Assembly (NCBI GenBank): GCA_002369025.1
Contig: DFDV01000143.1
Span: 701 to 10,606, forward strand
DNA length: 9,906 bases
From: Treponema sp. UBA3819
GTDB taxonomy: Bacteria > Spirochaetota > Spirochaetia > Treponematales > Treponemataceae
Direction of reading: 5' to 3'
The position numbers and the translations under genes were made by a program. Below, piece after piece: positions 1 to 7,181 of this stretch. The notes beneath the pieces were generated by a model that ran no database searches, was not told the DNA's origin, and worked only from the letters and a program-made list of their open reading frames with translations. How positions within the stretch are numbered: position 1 is the stretch's first letter; each line of letters begins with the position of its first letter.

Positions 1-1416
1 GCGGACAATCTGCTGCAGACGCTGTTCCTTTTTGAGCAGTTCCAGTGCAGACAGACGGATTTCTGCCCATTTGGGATCAAGTTTATCCCACCACTCACGG
101 ATTTCCTCAGCATATTCCGAGTAACTTTCAATCCAGCCGATAGCCGGATAATGGCGGGCGTTTGCCAGTTCCCTGTCCAGAGCCCAGAAACAGCGGATAA
201 AACGCTTGGTGTGCTGGGTAACAGGCTCAGAAAAGTCACCGCCCGGTGGTGAAACTGCACCGATAACAGAAACTGAACCTTCTTTTCCACAGAGGGAATC
301 CACACGGCCTGCCCGTTCATAGAATTCAGCAAGGCGGGTGGGAAGATATGCAGGGAAGCCTTCTTCAGCCGGCATTTCTTCCATACGGCCGGAAAGTTCG
401 CGAAGAGCCTCTGCCCAGCGGGAAGTTGAGTCAGCCATGATTGCAACATGCATTCCCATATCCCTGTAGTATTCTGCAAGAGTAATGCCTGAATACAGAG
501 AAACTTCACGAGCCGCAACCGGCATATTTGATGTATTCGCAATCAAAATCGTGCGTTCCATAAGGGAACGTCCTGTACGCGGGTCAATCAGCGTAGGAAA
601 TTCCGTAAGAACGTCAGTCATCTCGTTTCCGCGTTCACCGCAACCGATGTAGACAATCAGGTCAGCATCGCACCACTTTGCAATGGCGTGCTGGGTCATA
701 GTCTTTCCTGTACCAAATCCGCCGGGAATTGCAGCCGTACCGCCCTTGCTCAGGGGGAAGAAAACGTCAATAACACGCTGTCCGGTTACAAGAGGCTGGC
801 TAACAGTCAGTTTTTTCTGATAGGGACGCGGACGGCGGAGTGGCCAGTAGTGGCTCAGTTTGATTTCCTCGTCAAATTCAGTGGTTGCAATGACATCATC
901 CACCGTGTATTCGCCTGCGCCCTTAAAGGTCTTGAGGGTGCGTCCGCGGATCATGGGCGGTACCATAATTGCGTGCCTGATTGAAGAAGTTTCCTGCACA
1001 TAGCCCAGCACCAGTCCGGGAGCAATTGCAGCACCTTGCGCAATGCCTTCCGCAACTTCCAGTTTCCAGGTCTTCTTTACATCCAGAGGCTCAGTTCTTA
1101 CGCCGGGAGCAAGAAAGGCACCGGAATCATTAAAAAGAGCTTCCAGAGGACGCTGAATTCCATCATAAATCGTGCCAACCAGTCCGGGACCCAGGCGCAG
1201 GGAGAGAGGACGTTCAAAAGAAGTCACTTCCTCACCTATTTCCATTCCTGTGTCATCTTCGTATACCTGAATGGTCGCCTTGCCTTTGTTCTGGCGGATG
1301 ATTTCACCAATCAGTTTTTTCTTACCTACATCAACAACATCATACAGACCGCAGCCTTCCAGCCCTTCAGAATAGACAATCGGTCCTGAAATGCGGGTTA
1401 TCTTACCGCTAATCAT
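1..1416 (-). CDS. atpA: V/A-type ATPase catalytic subunit A (partial, C-terminus beyond window)
   Basis: Catalytic, nucleotide-binding subunit of the V/A-type ATPase head; with subunit B it forms the cytoplasmic hexamer that makes or hydrolyses ATP. I translated the frame by hand: 472 codons are open from ATG at 1416 to the window edge, and family members are about 590 residues, so roughly the last fifth is missing. Visible are the N-terminal beta barrel (residues 1-70), the A-specific bulge region (about 110-190), the P-loop GGFGTGKT at 232-239, the GCGERGNEM motif soon after it, and MADSTSRWAE at 327-336 near the catalytic site. The start overlaps the subunit E stop as ATGA, and GGGAGG lies 8 bases upstream inside the E gene, so translation is probably coupled. 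Family assignment is secure. The P-loop has GTGKT where many archaeal A subunits have GSGKT. Whether the enzyme runs as synthase or pump cannot be told from sequence. Confidence 0.97.
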   Translation of the reverse strand, partial: MISGKITRISGPIVYSEGLEGCGLYDVVDVGKKKLIGEIIRQNKGKATIQVYEDDTGMEIGEEVTSFERPLSLRLGPGLVGTIYDGIQRPLEALFNDSGAFLAPGVRTEPLDVKKTWKLEVAEGIAQGAAIAPGLVLGYVQETSSIRHAIMVPPMIRGRTLKTFKGAGEYTVDDVIATTEFDEEIKLSHYWPLRRPRPYQKKLTVSQPLVTGQRVIDVFFPLSKGGTAAIPGGFGTGKTMTQHAIAKWCDADLIVYIGCGERGNEMTDVLTEFPTLIDPRTGRSLMERTILIANTSNMPVAAREVSLYSGITLAEYYRDMGMHVAIMADSTSRWAEALRELSGRMEEMPAEEGFPAYLPTRLAEFYERAGRVDSLCGKEGSVSVIGAVSPPGGDFSEPVTQHTKRFIRCFWALDRELANARHYPAIGWIESYSEYAEEIREWWDKLDPKWAEIRLSALELLKKEQRLQQIVR

Positions 1417-2054
1417 TCGGGCAACCTCCCGCCAAATAAAGTAGTTGCAAGTTCATTGCTGTATCTATCTTCAATTTCGCCCACCAGCTGATCAATAGTC
1501 AGACGTACGCGAACGGATGAATCTTCACTTTCAAGAATGATGCCTTTGTGAACATTGTTCATCAGAACGGCTTCATCACCAGATTTTTCAAATGTCGTCT
1601 CAGTACATGAGAGAACCTGCTTTGATTCAAGATGTTTTTCAAGCAGTTTTTTTGCATCTGCCGCAGAAATACCAAAGACGAGTGCATGTACATTTTTTCC
1701 TGTCAGGGCATGTTTAGAACGCACAAGCATTGATTCAATCAAAGAAAGCTGCTTTTCCTGGCCCAGTTTTTCCAGATATGCGTTAAAAGCGTCCGCAACA
1801 GAACTCGTATAAAAAGAAACACGATAACGTTCCTGTTCCAGCGGAAGGGCAGCGTCACGATTCTTTTTGAAAGTGGCAATTTTTGCGTCGTAATATGTTT
1901 TTTTCTGTTCTGACGCTTCTTTTACCCTGCCGTCTACCGCATCAAGCAGTTTCTGACATTCTGCATCAGCATCGGACAAAAGACGCTCTGCCTTTTTGCG
2001 GGCATCAGCCTCAATTTCCTTGTCCAGTATCTCAGTTGAACGAAGTTCTTCCAT
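1413..2054 (-). CDS. atpE: V/A-type ATPase peripheral stalk subunit E
   Basis: Peripheral stator subunit of 213 residues, about the usual length for the family. It pairs with the small G/H subunit to form a stalk that stops the catalytic head from turning with the rotor. The N-terminal 80 or so residues are rich in K, E, A and D and fit a long amphipathic coiled coil. The C-terminal half is a mixed globular domain ending in a stretch with VHKGIILESED and VRVRLTIDQLV, typical of the E C-terminal head that contacts the A/B hexamer. The ATG at 2054 is preceded by AAGGAAAAG, a suitable ribosome binding site. The stop codon overlaps the start of subunit A by four bases. It equals NtpE of Enterococcus. 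It lies 28 bases downstream of subunit F and belongs to the same transcription unit. Confidence 0.93.
   Translation of the reverse strand: MEELRSTEILDKEIEADARKKAERLLSDADAECQKLLDAVDGRVKEASEQKKTYYDAKIATFKKNRDAALPLEQERYRVSFYTSSVADAFNAYLEKLGQEKQLSLIESMLVRSKHALTGKNVHALVFGISAADAKKLLEKHLESKQVLSCTETTFEKSGDEAVLMNNVHKGIILESEDSSVRVRLTIDQLVGEIEDRYSNELATTLFGGRLPE
1425..1430 (-). promoter_or_regulatory. Ribosome binding site of atpA inside atpE
   Basis: GGGAGG within the last codons of subunit E lies 8 bases before the subunit A ATG at 1416. With the ATGA overlap it points to translation of A by ribosomes finishing E as well as by new initiation. A strong site fits the need for three A copies per complex. 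Confidence 0.7.
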
Positions 2055-2082
2055 TTCTTTTCCTTATACTCGTATTCGTTCC

Positions 2083-2415
2083 CTAGACCGAAATTCCAAC
2101 GGCTTCGCGGATGGCATCTGTAAGGGATTTTTTGCCCTTCATGTGTCCGCCAAGCCCCGGTATCTCCACAATCAACGGATAATCAGCCTTTTTCTGCCAG
2201 GCAAGAACTTCTGATTCCAGCATGGCAGAAACTTCTTCCGTCAAAATCAGTACTTTGGGTCTTTCTGGCGAAGGCAGGCCCATTACTCCACCCTGTCCGG
2301 TCACGCGGTTAAAGGCCTCCAGCGCTTCATCACGATTCAATGCAACCGTGCCGTCCACGCCGACCAGCTTAAAGCCGAGAATAAGTTCCCTTTCGCCAAT
2401 AACAAAGTATTCCAA
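2083..2415 (-). CDS. atpF: V/A-type ATPase central stalk subunit F (TTG start)
   Basis: Central rotor-stalk subunit of 110 residues, the usual size, equal to NtpG of Enterococcus. It binds the D subunit of the rotor inside the catalytic head. The N-terminus MEYFVIGERE followed by LGFKLVGVDG is the classic subunit F start, then comes PKVLILTEEV, and the C-terminal part contains VEIPGLGGH. The start codon is TTG at 2415: no ATG lies between it and the in-frame K stop, and the first later methionine would remove the conserved N-terminus. A weak GGGA element lies just upstream. The gene follows subunit K by 27 bases. The rare start could lower its translation relative to K, whose product is needed in many copies; that is inference. 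Confidence 0.92.
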   Translation of the reverse strand: MEYFVIGERELILGFKLVGVDGTVALNRDEALEAFNRVTGQGGVMGLPSPERPKVLILTEEVSAMLESEVLAWQKKADYPLIVEIPGLGGHMKGKKSLTDAIREAVGISV

Positions 2416-2442
2416 AGCTATTTCCCAAAAACGCTGATAAAA

Positions 2443-2820
2443 TTACAGAATGATAATTAAAAGGGCAACAAGGAAGCCCCAGAGACAGATACCTTCCGCC
2501 AGACCGACGAAGGGAAGAGCCTTTCCGCTCAATTCTGCATTTTCGCTCATTGCGCCCATTGCGGCAGAACCGATTTTACCAACAGCCATACCGCCGGCAA
2601 TACAAGCCAGACCAACTGCAATAGCAGCGGCGATAAATTTAATGCTGCCACTATCTTTCTTTGCATTTTCTGCCTGAGCCGGAGCTTCTGATGCGGGAGC
2701 CTGTGTCACCGCTGTTTCCTGTGCAGTAGCCTGTTCTGTTGTAGCAGAAGCCTGAGCAAACAAACCTGCAACGCTCACCAGAAGCAATGCAGCAACAATA
2801 GTAAAAACCTTCTTATTCAT
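2443..2820 (-). CDS. atpK: V/A-type ATPase membrane rotor (proteolipid) subunit K with N-terminal signal peptide and linker
   Basis: Ion-carrying ring subunit of the membrane motor, 125 residues. Residues 58-91 form a glycine- and alanine-rich helix (VGLACIAGGMAVGKIGSAA) and residues 101-125 a second helix with LAEGICLWGF. Glu109 is the expected ion-binding carboxylate. This is a single-hairpin K, unlike the doubled K of Enterococcus. Ahead of it are extra residues: a signal-peptide-like segment (basic MNKK, hydrophobic core, possible signal peptidase I site A22-Q23-A24) and a low-complexity linker rich in A, T, Q and E (about 25-54). No cysteine is present, so it is not a lipoprotein. A cleaved N-terminus outside the membrane would fit the usual topology of ring subunits. 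The start ATG at 2820 is supported by GAGG 7 bases upstream. The gene lies 13 bases after subunit I. Whether the ion is H+ or Na+ is not decided by the sequence. Confidence 0.93.
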   Translation of the reverse strand: MNKKVFTIVAALLLVSVAGLFAQASATTEQATAQETAVTQAPASEAPAQAENAKKDSGSIKFIAAAIAVGLACIAGGMAVGKIGSAAMGAMSENAELSGKALPFVGLAEGICLWGFLVALLIIIL

Positions 2821-2833
2821 AGTGTTACCTCAC

Positions 2834-4834
2834 TCAAGATTTATACTCAAACACGAACGGTTTAAATTCGCGTCCAGTTTCATTAAAGAATTTCGAGAAG
2901 AACTCGTAATATTGCAGACGGACAACCTGAATTGCCACAATCATGCCTTCCAGAACGATAACGATGGCATTACCGATGATAAGAATCAGCACACCGCCTA
3001 TACCGCCAACCATCTCCGTCATCGTGTAGATGATATAGCCCAGAACCGCATGTGAAAGCGCAAAGGCACCGACACGCACAAAACTGATTGAACTTGAAAG
3101 ATAGGTTGAAACCAGTTCAATAATTTCAACTACACCGCCGATGACCATGGCACCCACACCGTTTTCCAGCACAGGACGCTCACCGTCAACCAGTCTTTCA
3201 AAAGGCTCTCCGAATGCCGCAAAAAAGACAAAAAGTCCGATAATAACCCAGTCGTAGACAGCAGGACTGTGCTTAAATGCCGCAATCCTGATAACAAGTG
3301 CCACCACATACCAGAAGAAGCAGGCGCCTGCCAGACCAGTTTTTCCAAAGAAAGCCTTTCCAAAATGCCGGTGGGTAATATTGTTGATGATATTGATAAT
3401 CAGACCAACAGTATTGATGATAAAGCCGATACCGATGGTAACGCCAAAGATACCGAAAATCATCTTGATGTAAGCAGGTCCGGTCGGACTGAAATCCAGA
3501 ATTCTTTCCCTTGGCTCTCCAAAAAGACCTGTCACCCATCTTGCAAAGGGCTCCAGTACGCTTTCCGTAGCAAAGAATTCACCGGTAAGCAGACCCATTA
3601 TCATACTTGAACAGCCGATTGCCATAAAAATGGGTGCAAATTTATTCCAGCCGCCCGCTTTTACTACCTTAAAGGCCATGAGAAGACCCGCGATAAAGAA
3701 GACCAGTCCCTGCCCCGCATCTCCAAACATAATGCCAAAGAGAAGAGTAAAGAATATGGCAACAAAGGGCGTGGGGTCAATATTACCGTAGAGGGGTGAG
3801 CCATAACTGAAAATCATGCGCTCAAAGGCACCCACCAGTTTTCCGTGCGTGAGTTTTACAGGAACCTTTTCCTCTCCCCGGGCGACAGAGGGCACTTCCT
3901 GAGGCTGATAGACGCGGATTGCAATTCTACCTTCGGTAAGTTTATCCAGATCATTCATCATCTGATGACTGTCGCTTTCGGGAATCCAGCCTGTAATGCG
4001 GTAAACAAGGGATGTAGACTCAAGTCCGTTACGAATCGTCTGAATCTGTCCGCCGATAGAAAATTTTGCAAGCAGGGCTTTAAGAATCGCCTCATGCGTT
4101 GCAGCAAAATTGCGTTTTTCTTCGCAAATAGTTTCCAGTACGGCTTCGGCAGCTTCCTGCTCTTTTGCAAGCGAAAGGAGTACGTCATCAGGAATACCCT
4201 TAAAGTCCTTGGGGATTTCCAGATTGACAAAGCCGAATTTTTTAAGTTCATTATCCAGTGCAAAACGGGCTTTTTTGGAAGATGCAGCCAGAACCCGGGA
4301 TTTATCCTCACCCAGAGGAACGATTACTGCGCGGCCTTTCAGATCTGCCTTGATTTCTTCCAGAGCAGAAGGATCTATGCGTCCGATACGAAGTGAAAGG
4401 AAAGAAAGATGATCCAGTTCTGAATAGGGAACCTTGAGGTTGGCAAAAGCATGAGCCTCGCTGTTAGCATCCTTTATGCGCTTTACTTCTTCTGACTGTT
4501 TAAGTTCCCGGCCGTGAAGTTCTTCTATGGTAGCAATCAGTTTTTTTGCAAGGACGCGGTCATCATCGTTGGGAAATGTCGTAGAGGCCATATCCTCTGC
4601 AGAAAAATCTTCACTCAGGAGGTATATGCGGGCCTTCTGCAGTTCATTAAAGGTGTCTGCGTCAGGATTTCTGCTTTCACCCTCTTTTATCTGAGATTTC
4701 TTTTCAATGTTTGCCGGATGGCCATGTTCCTGAAACTGAAAATTGCCATTCTTTGCCAAAAACTCCACGACAGAGTTGATGTCATCTTTGAGAACCATCA
4801 GCTCAACAAGCCGCATAGGAGTTGTTCTAGCCAT
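2834..4834 (-). CDS. atpI: V/A-type ATPase membrane stator subunit I (subunit a)
   Basis: Large stator subunit of 666 residues that forms the two ion half-channels next to the K ring and anchors the peripheral stalks. Residues 1 to about 340 are soluble and hydrophilic, with coiled-coil stretches (about 95-125 and 220-255), matching the cytoplasmic arm. From about 350 to 650 there are seven to eight hydrophobic segments. Landmarks include YGSPLYGNIDPTPF at the first membrane segment, FGIMFGDAGQG, and SFVRVGAFALSHAVLG, in which Arg587 corresponds to the conserved arginine that meets the K-ring glutamate. The C-terminus carries LEGMIVAIQVVRLQYYEFFS, a family signature. The ATG at 4834 has a strong GGAGG at 4841-4845. 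It equals NtpI and lies between subunits C and K, as in other bacterial V-type operons. Confidence 0.96.
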   Translation of the reverse strand: MARTTPMRLVELMVLKDDINSVVEFLAKNGNFQFQEHGHPANIEKKSQIKEGESRNPDADTFNELQKARIYLLSEDFSAEDMASTTFPNDDDRVLAKKLIATIEELHGRELKQSEEVKRIKDANSEAHAFANLKVPYSELDHLSFLSLRIGRIDPSALEEIKADLKGRAVIVPLGEDKSRVLAASSKKARFALDNELKKFGFVNLEIPKDFKGIPDDVLLSLAKEQEAAEAVLETICEEKRNFAATHEAILKALLAKFSIGGQIQTIRNGLESTSLVYRITGWIPESDSHQMMNDLDKLTEGRIAIRVYQPQEVPSVARGEEKVPVKLTHGKLVGAFERMIFSYGSPLYGNIDPTPFVAIFFTLLFGIMFGDAGQGLVFFIAGLLMAFKVVKAGGWNKFAPIFMAIGCSSMIMGLLTGEFFATESVLEPFARWVTGLFGEPRERILDFSPTGPAYIKMIFGIFGVTIGIGFIINTVGLIINIINNITHRHFGKAFFGKTGLAGACFFWYVVALVIRIAAFKHSPAVYDWVIIGLFVFFAAFGEPFERLVDGERPVLENGVGAMVIGGVVEIIELVSTYLSSSISFVRVGAFALSHAVLGYIIYTMTEMVGGIGGVLILIIGNAIVIVLEGMIVAIQVVRLQYYEFFSKFFNETGREFKPFVFEYKS

Positions 4835-4840
4835 ACATTA

Positions 4841-4845
4841 CCTCC
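4841..4845 (-). promoter_or_regulatory. Ribosome binding site of atpI
   Basis: GGAGG on the minus strand, 6 bases before ATG 4834, sits in the 17-base gap between subunits C and I and fixes the start of I. Confidence 0.7.
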
Positions 4846-4851
4846 ACAATC

Positions 4852-5901
4852 TCATTTTGCCGATGGCAGGGACGCGCCGGCTGCAGTAAGTACCTCGTCC
4901 GCATCTACATTCAGCCGTAAGCCTTCCGCAACAGAGCGGATATAACTCAACTCATTCTGTTTTATCTTAAACCAGGAAAAAAGCACCATCGCCGTGTCCG
5001 GATTTTTATGAAAGGCACGAAGTGCACGCTGATTTAAATCCCGGCGCATCATGTTTTCCACCCAGCAGGGGTCAACTTCCCACACTACTCCGTCCTCATG
5101 AGGATTCAAAAAGTCAGCATACTTCCAGCCGCTCCATGCATCCCATGAATCAGTCTCCTTGTCCAGAATAGCAAGGGCATCCCGGGCAAACAAGTCAGTT
5201 TTCCTGCCGGAAAAGCGGCCCGATGCAGCATCCATACTCTTCTCATAGAAAAGCATATCCGCAATTTTTTCACCATCATACTTATAGAAGACTTTGAGGC
5301 GCAAAGTCCACATGATGTTCTGATACACTACTTCCCGGCGGACAAAATCCAGCATCAGTTCTCTTTCTGCAAGGGGAACTTTTTTTGCAGATTCCCACAG
5401 ATGAGCGATATACTGCATATCCAGTCTCTGGTCGATTGCCTGCTGTTCTGAACTTTTAGGCGGTTTATTATACCACGAAACAGAAGAATTTGCAGTCATT
5501 GCCGCCAGATCCGGCCAGTATTTGTAAGCGATGCGGGAATAAGAGCCTATGTCCACCAGGTCCGGCATGACATTTTCCTTATAGCAGAGAGCCGCACCGA
5601 TTTCCTTTAAATTTTCGTAATCATAAGAACGCAAAAGTGTGATAAGCACTTCGTCCGGCTCAGAATAATTTTCCAGAAGCCCCGTATACTGGGCAACAAA
5701 ATTTTTCTGGGCTTTTGTTTCAATTACTTTTGCAAGCATAGGCTCCGGAATAGCCGGTACTTCATCATCAAAAAGAAGGCCGTAGAGTTCCCGAAGAGAT
5801 TTTACAGAGAAAAGTTTTTCAGCGCGCGACCCGACAAAAGATTTTGCAAGCATGCCGCTCGCTTTTGCGTAAACATAAGCACTTGCTGCAGAACGATCCA
5901 T
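4852..5901 (-). CDS. atpC: V/A-type ATPase subunit C (subunit d, AC39 family)
   Basis: Funnel-shaped central-stalk subunit that sits on top of the K ring and connects it to the D/F shaft; 349 residues, normal for the AC39/NtpC family. The N-terminus (AYVYAKASGMLAKSFVG, then a leucine-rich segment) is the usual family opening. The rest is all-helical and contains no membrane segment, as expected of a soluble cytoplasmic protein. Internal motifs such as VRREVVYQNIMWTLRLKVFY and IRSVAEGLRLN near the C-terminus fit family members. Identity between distant members of this family is low, so placement in the operon is a real part of the evidence. The ATG at 5901 follows the small stalk subunit stop by 11 bases, with TGAGG overlapping that stop as a likely ribosome binding site. 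Confidence 0.9.
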   Translation of the reverse strand: MDRSAASAYVYAKASGMLAKSFVGSRAEKLFSVKSLRELYGLLFDDEVPAIPEPMLAKVIETKAQKNFVAQYTGLLENYSEPDEVLITLLRSYDYENLKEIGAALCYKENVMPDLVDIGSYSRIAYKYWPDLAAMTANSSVSWYNKPPKSSEQQAIDQRLDMQYIAHLWESAKKVPLAERELMLDFVRREVVYQNIMWTLRLKVFYKYDGEKIADMLFYEKSMDAASGRFSGRKTDLFARDALAILDKETDSWDAWSGWKYADFLNPHEDGVVWEVDPCWVENMMRRDLNQRALRAFHKNPDTAMVLFSWFKIKQNELSYIRSVAEGLRLNVDADEVLTAAGASLPSAK

Positions 5902-5912
5902 AGGGCACCGCC

Positions 5913-6224
5913 TCAGCTTGCAAAAAGAACTTTATCAAGCAGCTTATTAAAGGAAGGAATATCTTTTGCTGCAGATGAAAGCCCTTCTTTATAGGCAGCC
6001 ACATCTGCATCATATTTCTGTGTTATTGCGGCAATTTCTGAAGCAAGGCGTTTTTCTTCATCAGCAACAATCACATCGTATTGTGCCTTAAAATTCTGAT
6101 CAGCCTGATTTTTTGCCGCAGAAATACGTTTATCTGCCTCTACCTGTGCCTGAGAAAGCACAGCAGAAGCAGTACGTTCTATGTCGAGAAGATGACCAAT
6201 GATATCAGCTTCTTGCTCAGCCAT
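5913..6224 (-). CDS. Small coiled-coil protein, probable V/A-type ATPase peripheral stalk subunit G/H
   Basis: Small hydrophilic protein of 103 residues with no membrane segment. Residues about 15-85 look like one continuous amphipathic helix rich in A, E, K, D and Q (for example VLSQAQVEADKRISAAKNQA), consistent with the long right-handed coiled coil of stalk subunits. Its place as the first ATPase gene, just before subunit C, matches the small stalk gene at the head of other bacterial V-type operons (ntpF in Enterococcus, atpG in Thermus), whose products pair with subunit E. Sequence similarity in this class is weak, so the function rests mainly on size, composition and context. ATG at 6224 has GGTGAG about 6 bases upstream. 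It lies 19 bases after secG and 11 bases before subunit C, clearly within the same unit. Confidence 0.75.
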   Translation of the reverse strand: MAEQEADIIGHLLDIERTASAVLSQAQVEADKRISAAKNQADQNFKAQYDVIVADEEKRLASEIAAITQKYDADVAAYKEGLSSAAKDIPSFNKLLDKVLFAS

Positions 6225-6243
6225 TAATACTCACCTACAAAAA

Positions 6244-6642
6244 TTAGTTTGCAGCACTCTCTGATGTTTTTTCTGAAGCAGAATCTGCGTTTTTCCACCA
6301 TTCGCTGGCTTTTTCTGTTGTGGCAGCTTCTGCATTTTCTGCAGTTTCAGCACTTGCTTCTACAGCCTGTGCTTCAGCGGCTACGGCAGCAAGATTTGCA
6401 CCTGCATCCTTCTTTTTATTCAGCAAAGCGATAAAGAATGTTGCGACAAAGAACAAAACAACCAGAACAGCCGTTGTCTTTGTAAGCACAGAAGCGGAAT
6501 GTGAGCCGAAAGCAGCAGAGTTTCCGCCACCAAGAAGACCGCCCATACCGCTGTTGTCCTGATCCTGAACCAAAACCAGCAGGATAGCAAGAACACAGAT
6601 GATTACAAACGCAACCAAAAGAATAACGCTAATTGCACCCAT
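6244..6642 (-). CDS. secG: Protein translocase subunit SecG
   Basis: Accessory inner-membrane subunit of the SecYEG channel. The protein has 132 residues: a first membrane helix at about 3-25, a loop with VLVQDQDNSGMGGLLGGG (23-40) and SAAFGS, typical of SecG, and a second helix at about 55-74. After KKK at 76-78 comes a long tail (79-132) rich in A, E, S and T. Many SecG proteins end soon after helix two or have a shorter variable tail, so the length here comes from low-complexity sequence. By analogy with E. coli, both ends would face the periplasm. The ATG at 6642 has GGAG at 6651-6654, and a strong promoter lies just ahead. It is the first gene of the transcription unit that goes on into the ATPase genes. 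Confidence 0.93.
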   Translation of the reverse strand: MGAISVILLVAFVIICVLAILLVLVQDQDNSGMGGLLGGGNSAAFGSHSASVLTKTTAVLVVLFFVATFFIALLNKKKDAGANLAAVAAEAQAVEASAETAENAEAATTEKASEWWKNADSASEKTSESAAN

Positions 6643-6650
6643 TTTTATTA

Positions 6651-6654
6651 CTCC
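6651..6654 (-). promoter_or_regulatory. Ribosome binding site of secG
   Basis: GGAG on the minus strand lies 8 bases before the secG ATG at 6642. It supports that start as the first translated codon after the promoter at 6683-6711. Confidence 0.7.
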
Positions 6655-6682
6655 AAAAACGATATCGTATATATGTTCTAAG

Positions 6683-6711
6683 AGTGTACCAAAAAAATAC
6701 CGTTAGGTCAA
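6683..6711 (-). promoter_or_regulatory. Sigma70-type promoter for the secG-V-ATPase operon
   Basis: On the minus strand, TTGACC (6706-6711) is followed by a 17-base spacer and TACACT (6683-6688). TG stands one base before the -10 hexamer, giving an extended -10. Transcription would begin near 6676, leaving a leader of about 34 bases with GGAG 8 bases before the secG ATG. It lies only 15 bases after the stop of the phosphatase gene. I see no good terminator between the two, so some read-through from upstream is possible. This is the only strong promoter I found ahead of any of the ATPase genes. Confidence 0.72.
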
Positions 6712-6725
6712 TAAATGCCCTTCTC

Positions 6726-7178
6726 CTATTCTGAAAGTTTTCCAAGAAGAGCCCTGCAGCCCGCCATTACATCCTGATAGGTGTCTTCAAAATTTCCGGT
6801 ATACCAGGGATCCGCCACATCCCGGGAGAGTCCGCAGTATTCCAGCAGCTTATGAACCTTACAGTCTCCGTCTCCGCTGAAAAGGTAATTCATATCGTCT
6901 ATATTTTCCTCATCCATGCAGATTATCAGATCATAGTCGGCATAGTCAGCACGGGTAGCAAGGCGGGCATAATGCTCCGTAAAAGGAATATTATAATAGC
7001 GGAGGACTTGGCGGGTACCCCTGTGGATACCGCAGCCGATTGCATCCCGCTGAGCCGCCGCAGAATCAATGTAAAAATCAGCATCCCGTCCCGCCTGATG
7101 AACAAGGTGTTTCATAATCATTTCGGCCATGGGTGAGCGGCAGATGTTCCCGTGACAAATAAAAAGAATTTTATGCAT
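6726..7178 (-). CDS. Low-molecular-weight protein tyrosine phosphatase
   Basis: Cytoplasmic phosphatase of 150 residues, typical for the family. The N-terminal P-loop is CHGNICRS at 8-15, a CX5R signature in which Cys8 is the nucleophile and Arg14 binds phosphate. The general acid Asp123 lies in DPWY (123-126), and the aromatic following it is usual for this family. LIICMDEEN (85-92) is another family landmark. Substrates of bacterial relatives range from tyrosine-autokinases of exopolysaccharide systems to arginine phosphate on proteins; nothing nearby tells which applies. The ATG at 7178 comes only 3 bases after the toxin stop. I see no Shine-Dalgarno sequence before it, so it may depend on translation of the toxin gene or on an unseen promoter. 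The start is firm because the active site begins at residue 8. Confidence 0.94.
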   Translation of the reverse strand: MHKILFICHGNICRSPMAEMIMKHLVHQAGRDADFYIDSAAAQRDAIGCGIHRGTRQVLRYYNIPFTEHYARLATRADYADYDLIICMDEENIDDMNYLFSGDGDCKVHKLLEYCGLSRDVADPWYTGNFEDTYQDVMAGCRALLGKLSE

Positions 7179-7181
7179 AGT

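Noticed and set aside
688..1389. Plus-strand open frames at 688-984 and 1036-1389
   Set aside because: Both are antisense to subunit A, whose minus-strand translation is full of family motifs. No domain is visible in them.
2443..2820. K as a lipoprotein
   Set aside because: The signal-like N-terminus has no cysteine after the hydrophobic core, so there is no lipobox.
3845..4396. Plus-strand open frame of 183 codons opposite atpI
   Set aside because: It lies wholly antisense to a confident subunit I gene, has no recognisable domain, and its composition follows from the codon pattern of the opposite strand.
6689..6712. Possible terminator (ACC/GGT hairpin followed by T-run) after the phosphatase
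   Set aside because: The stem is only 3 base pairs, and the segment is better explained as the -35 and spacer of the secG promoter.
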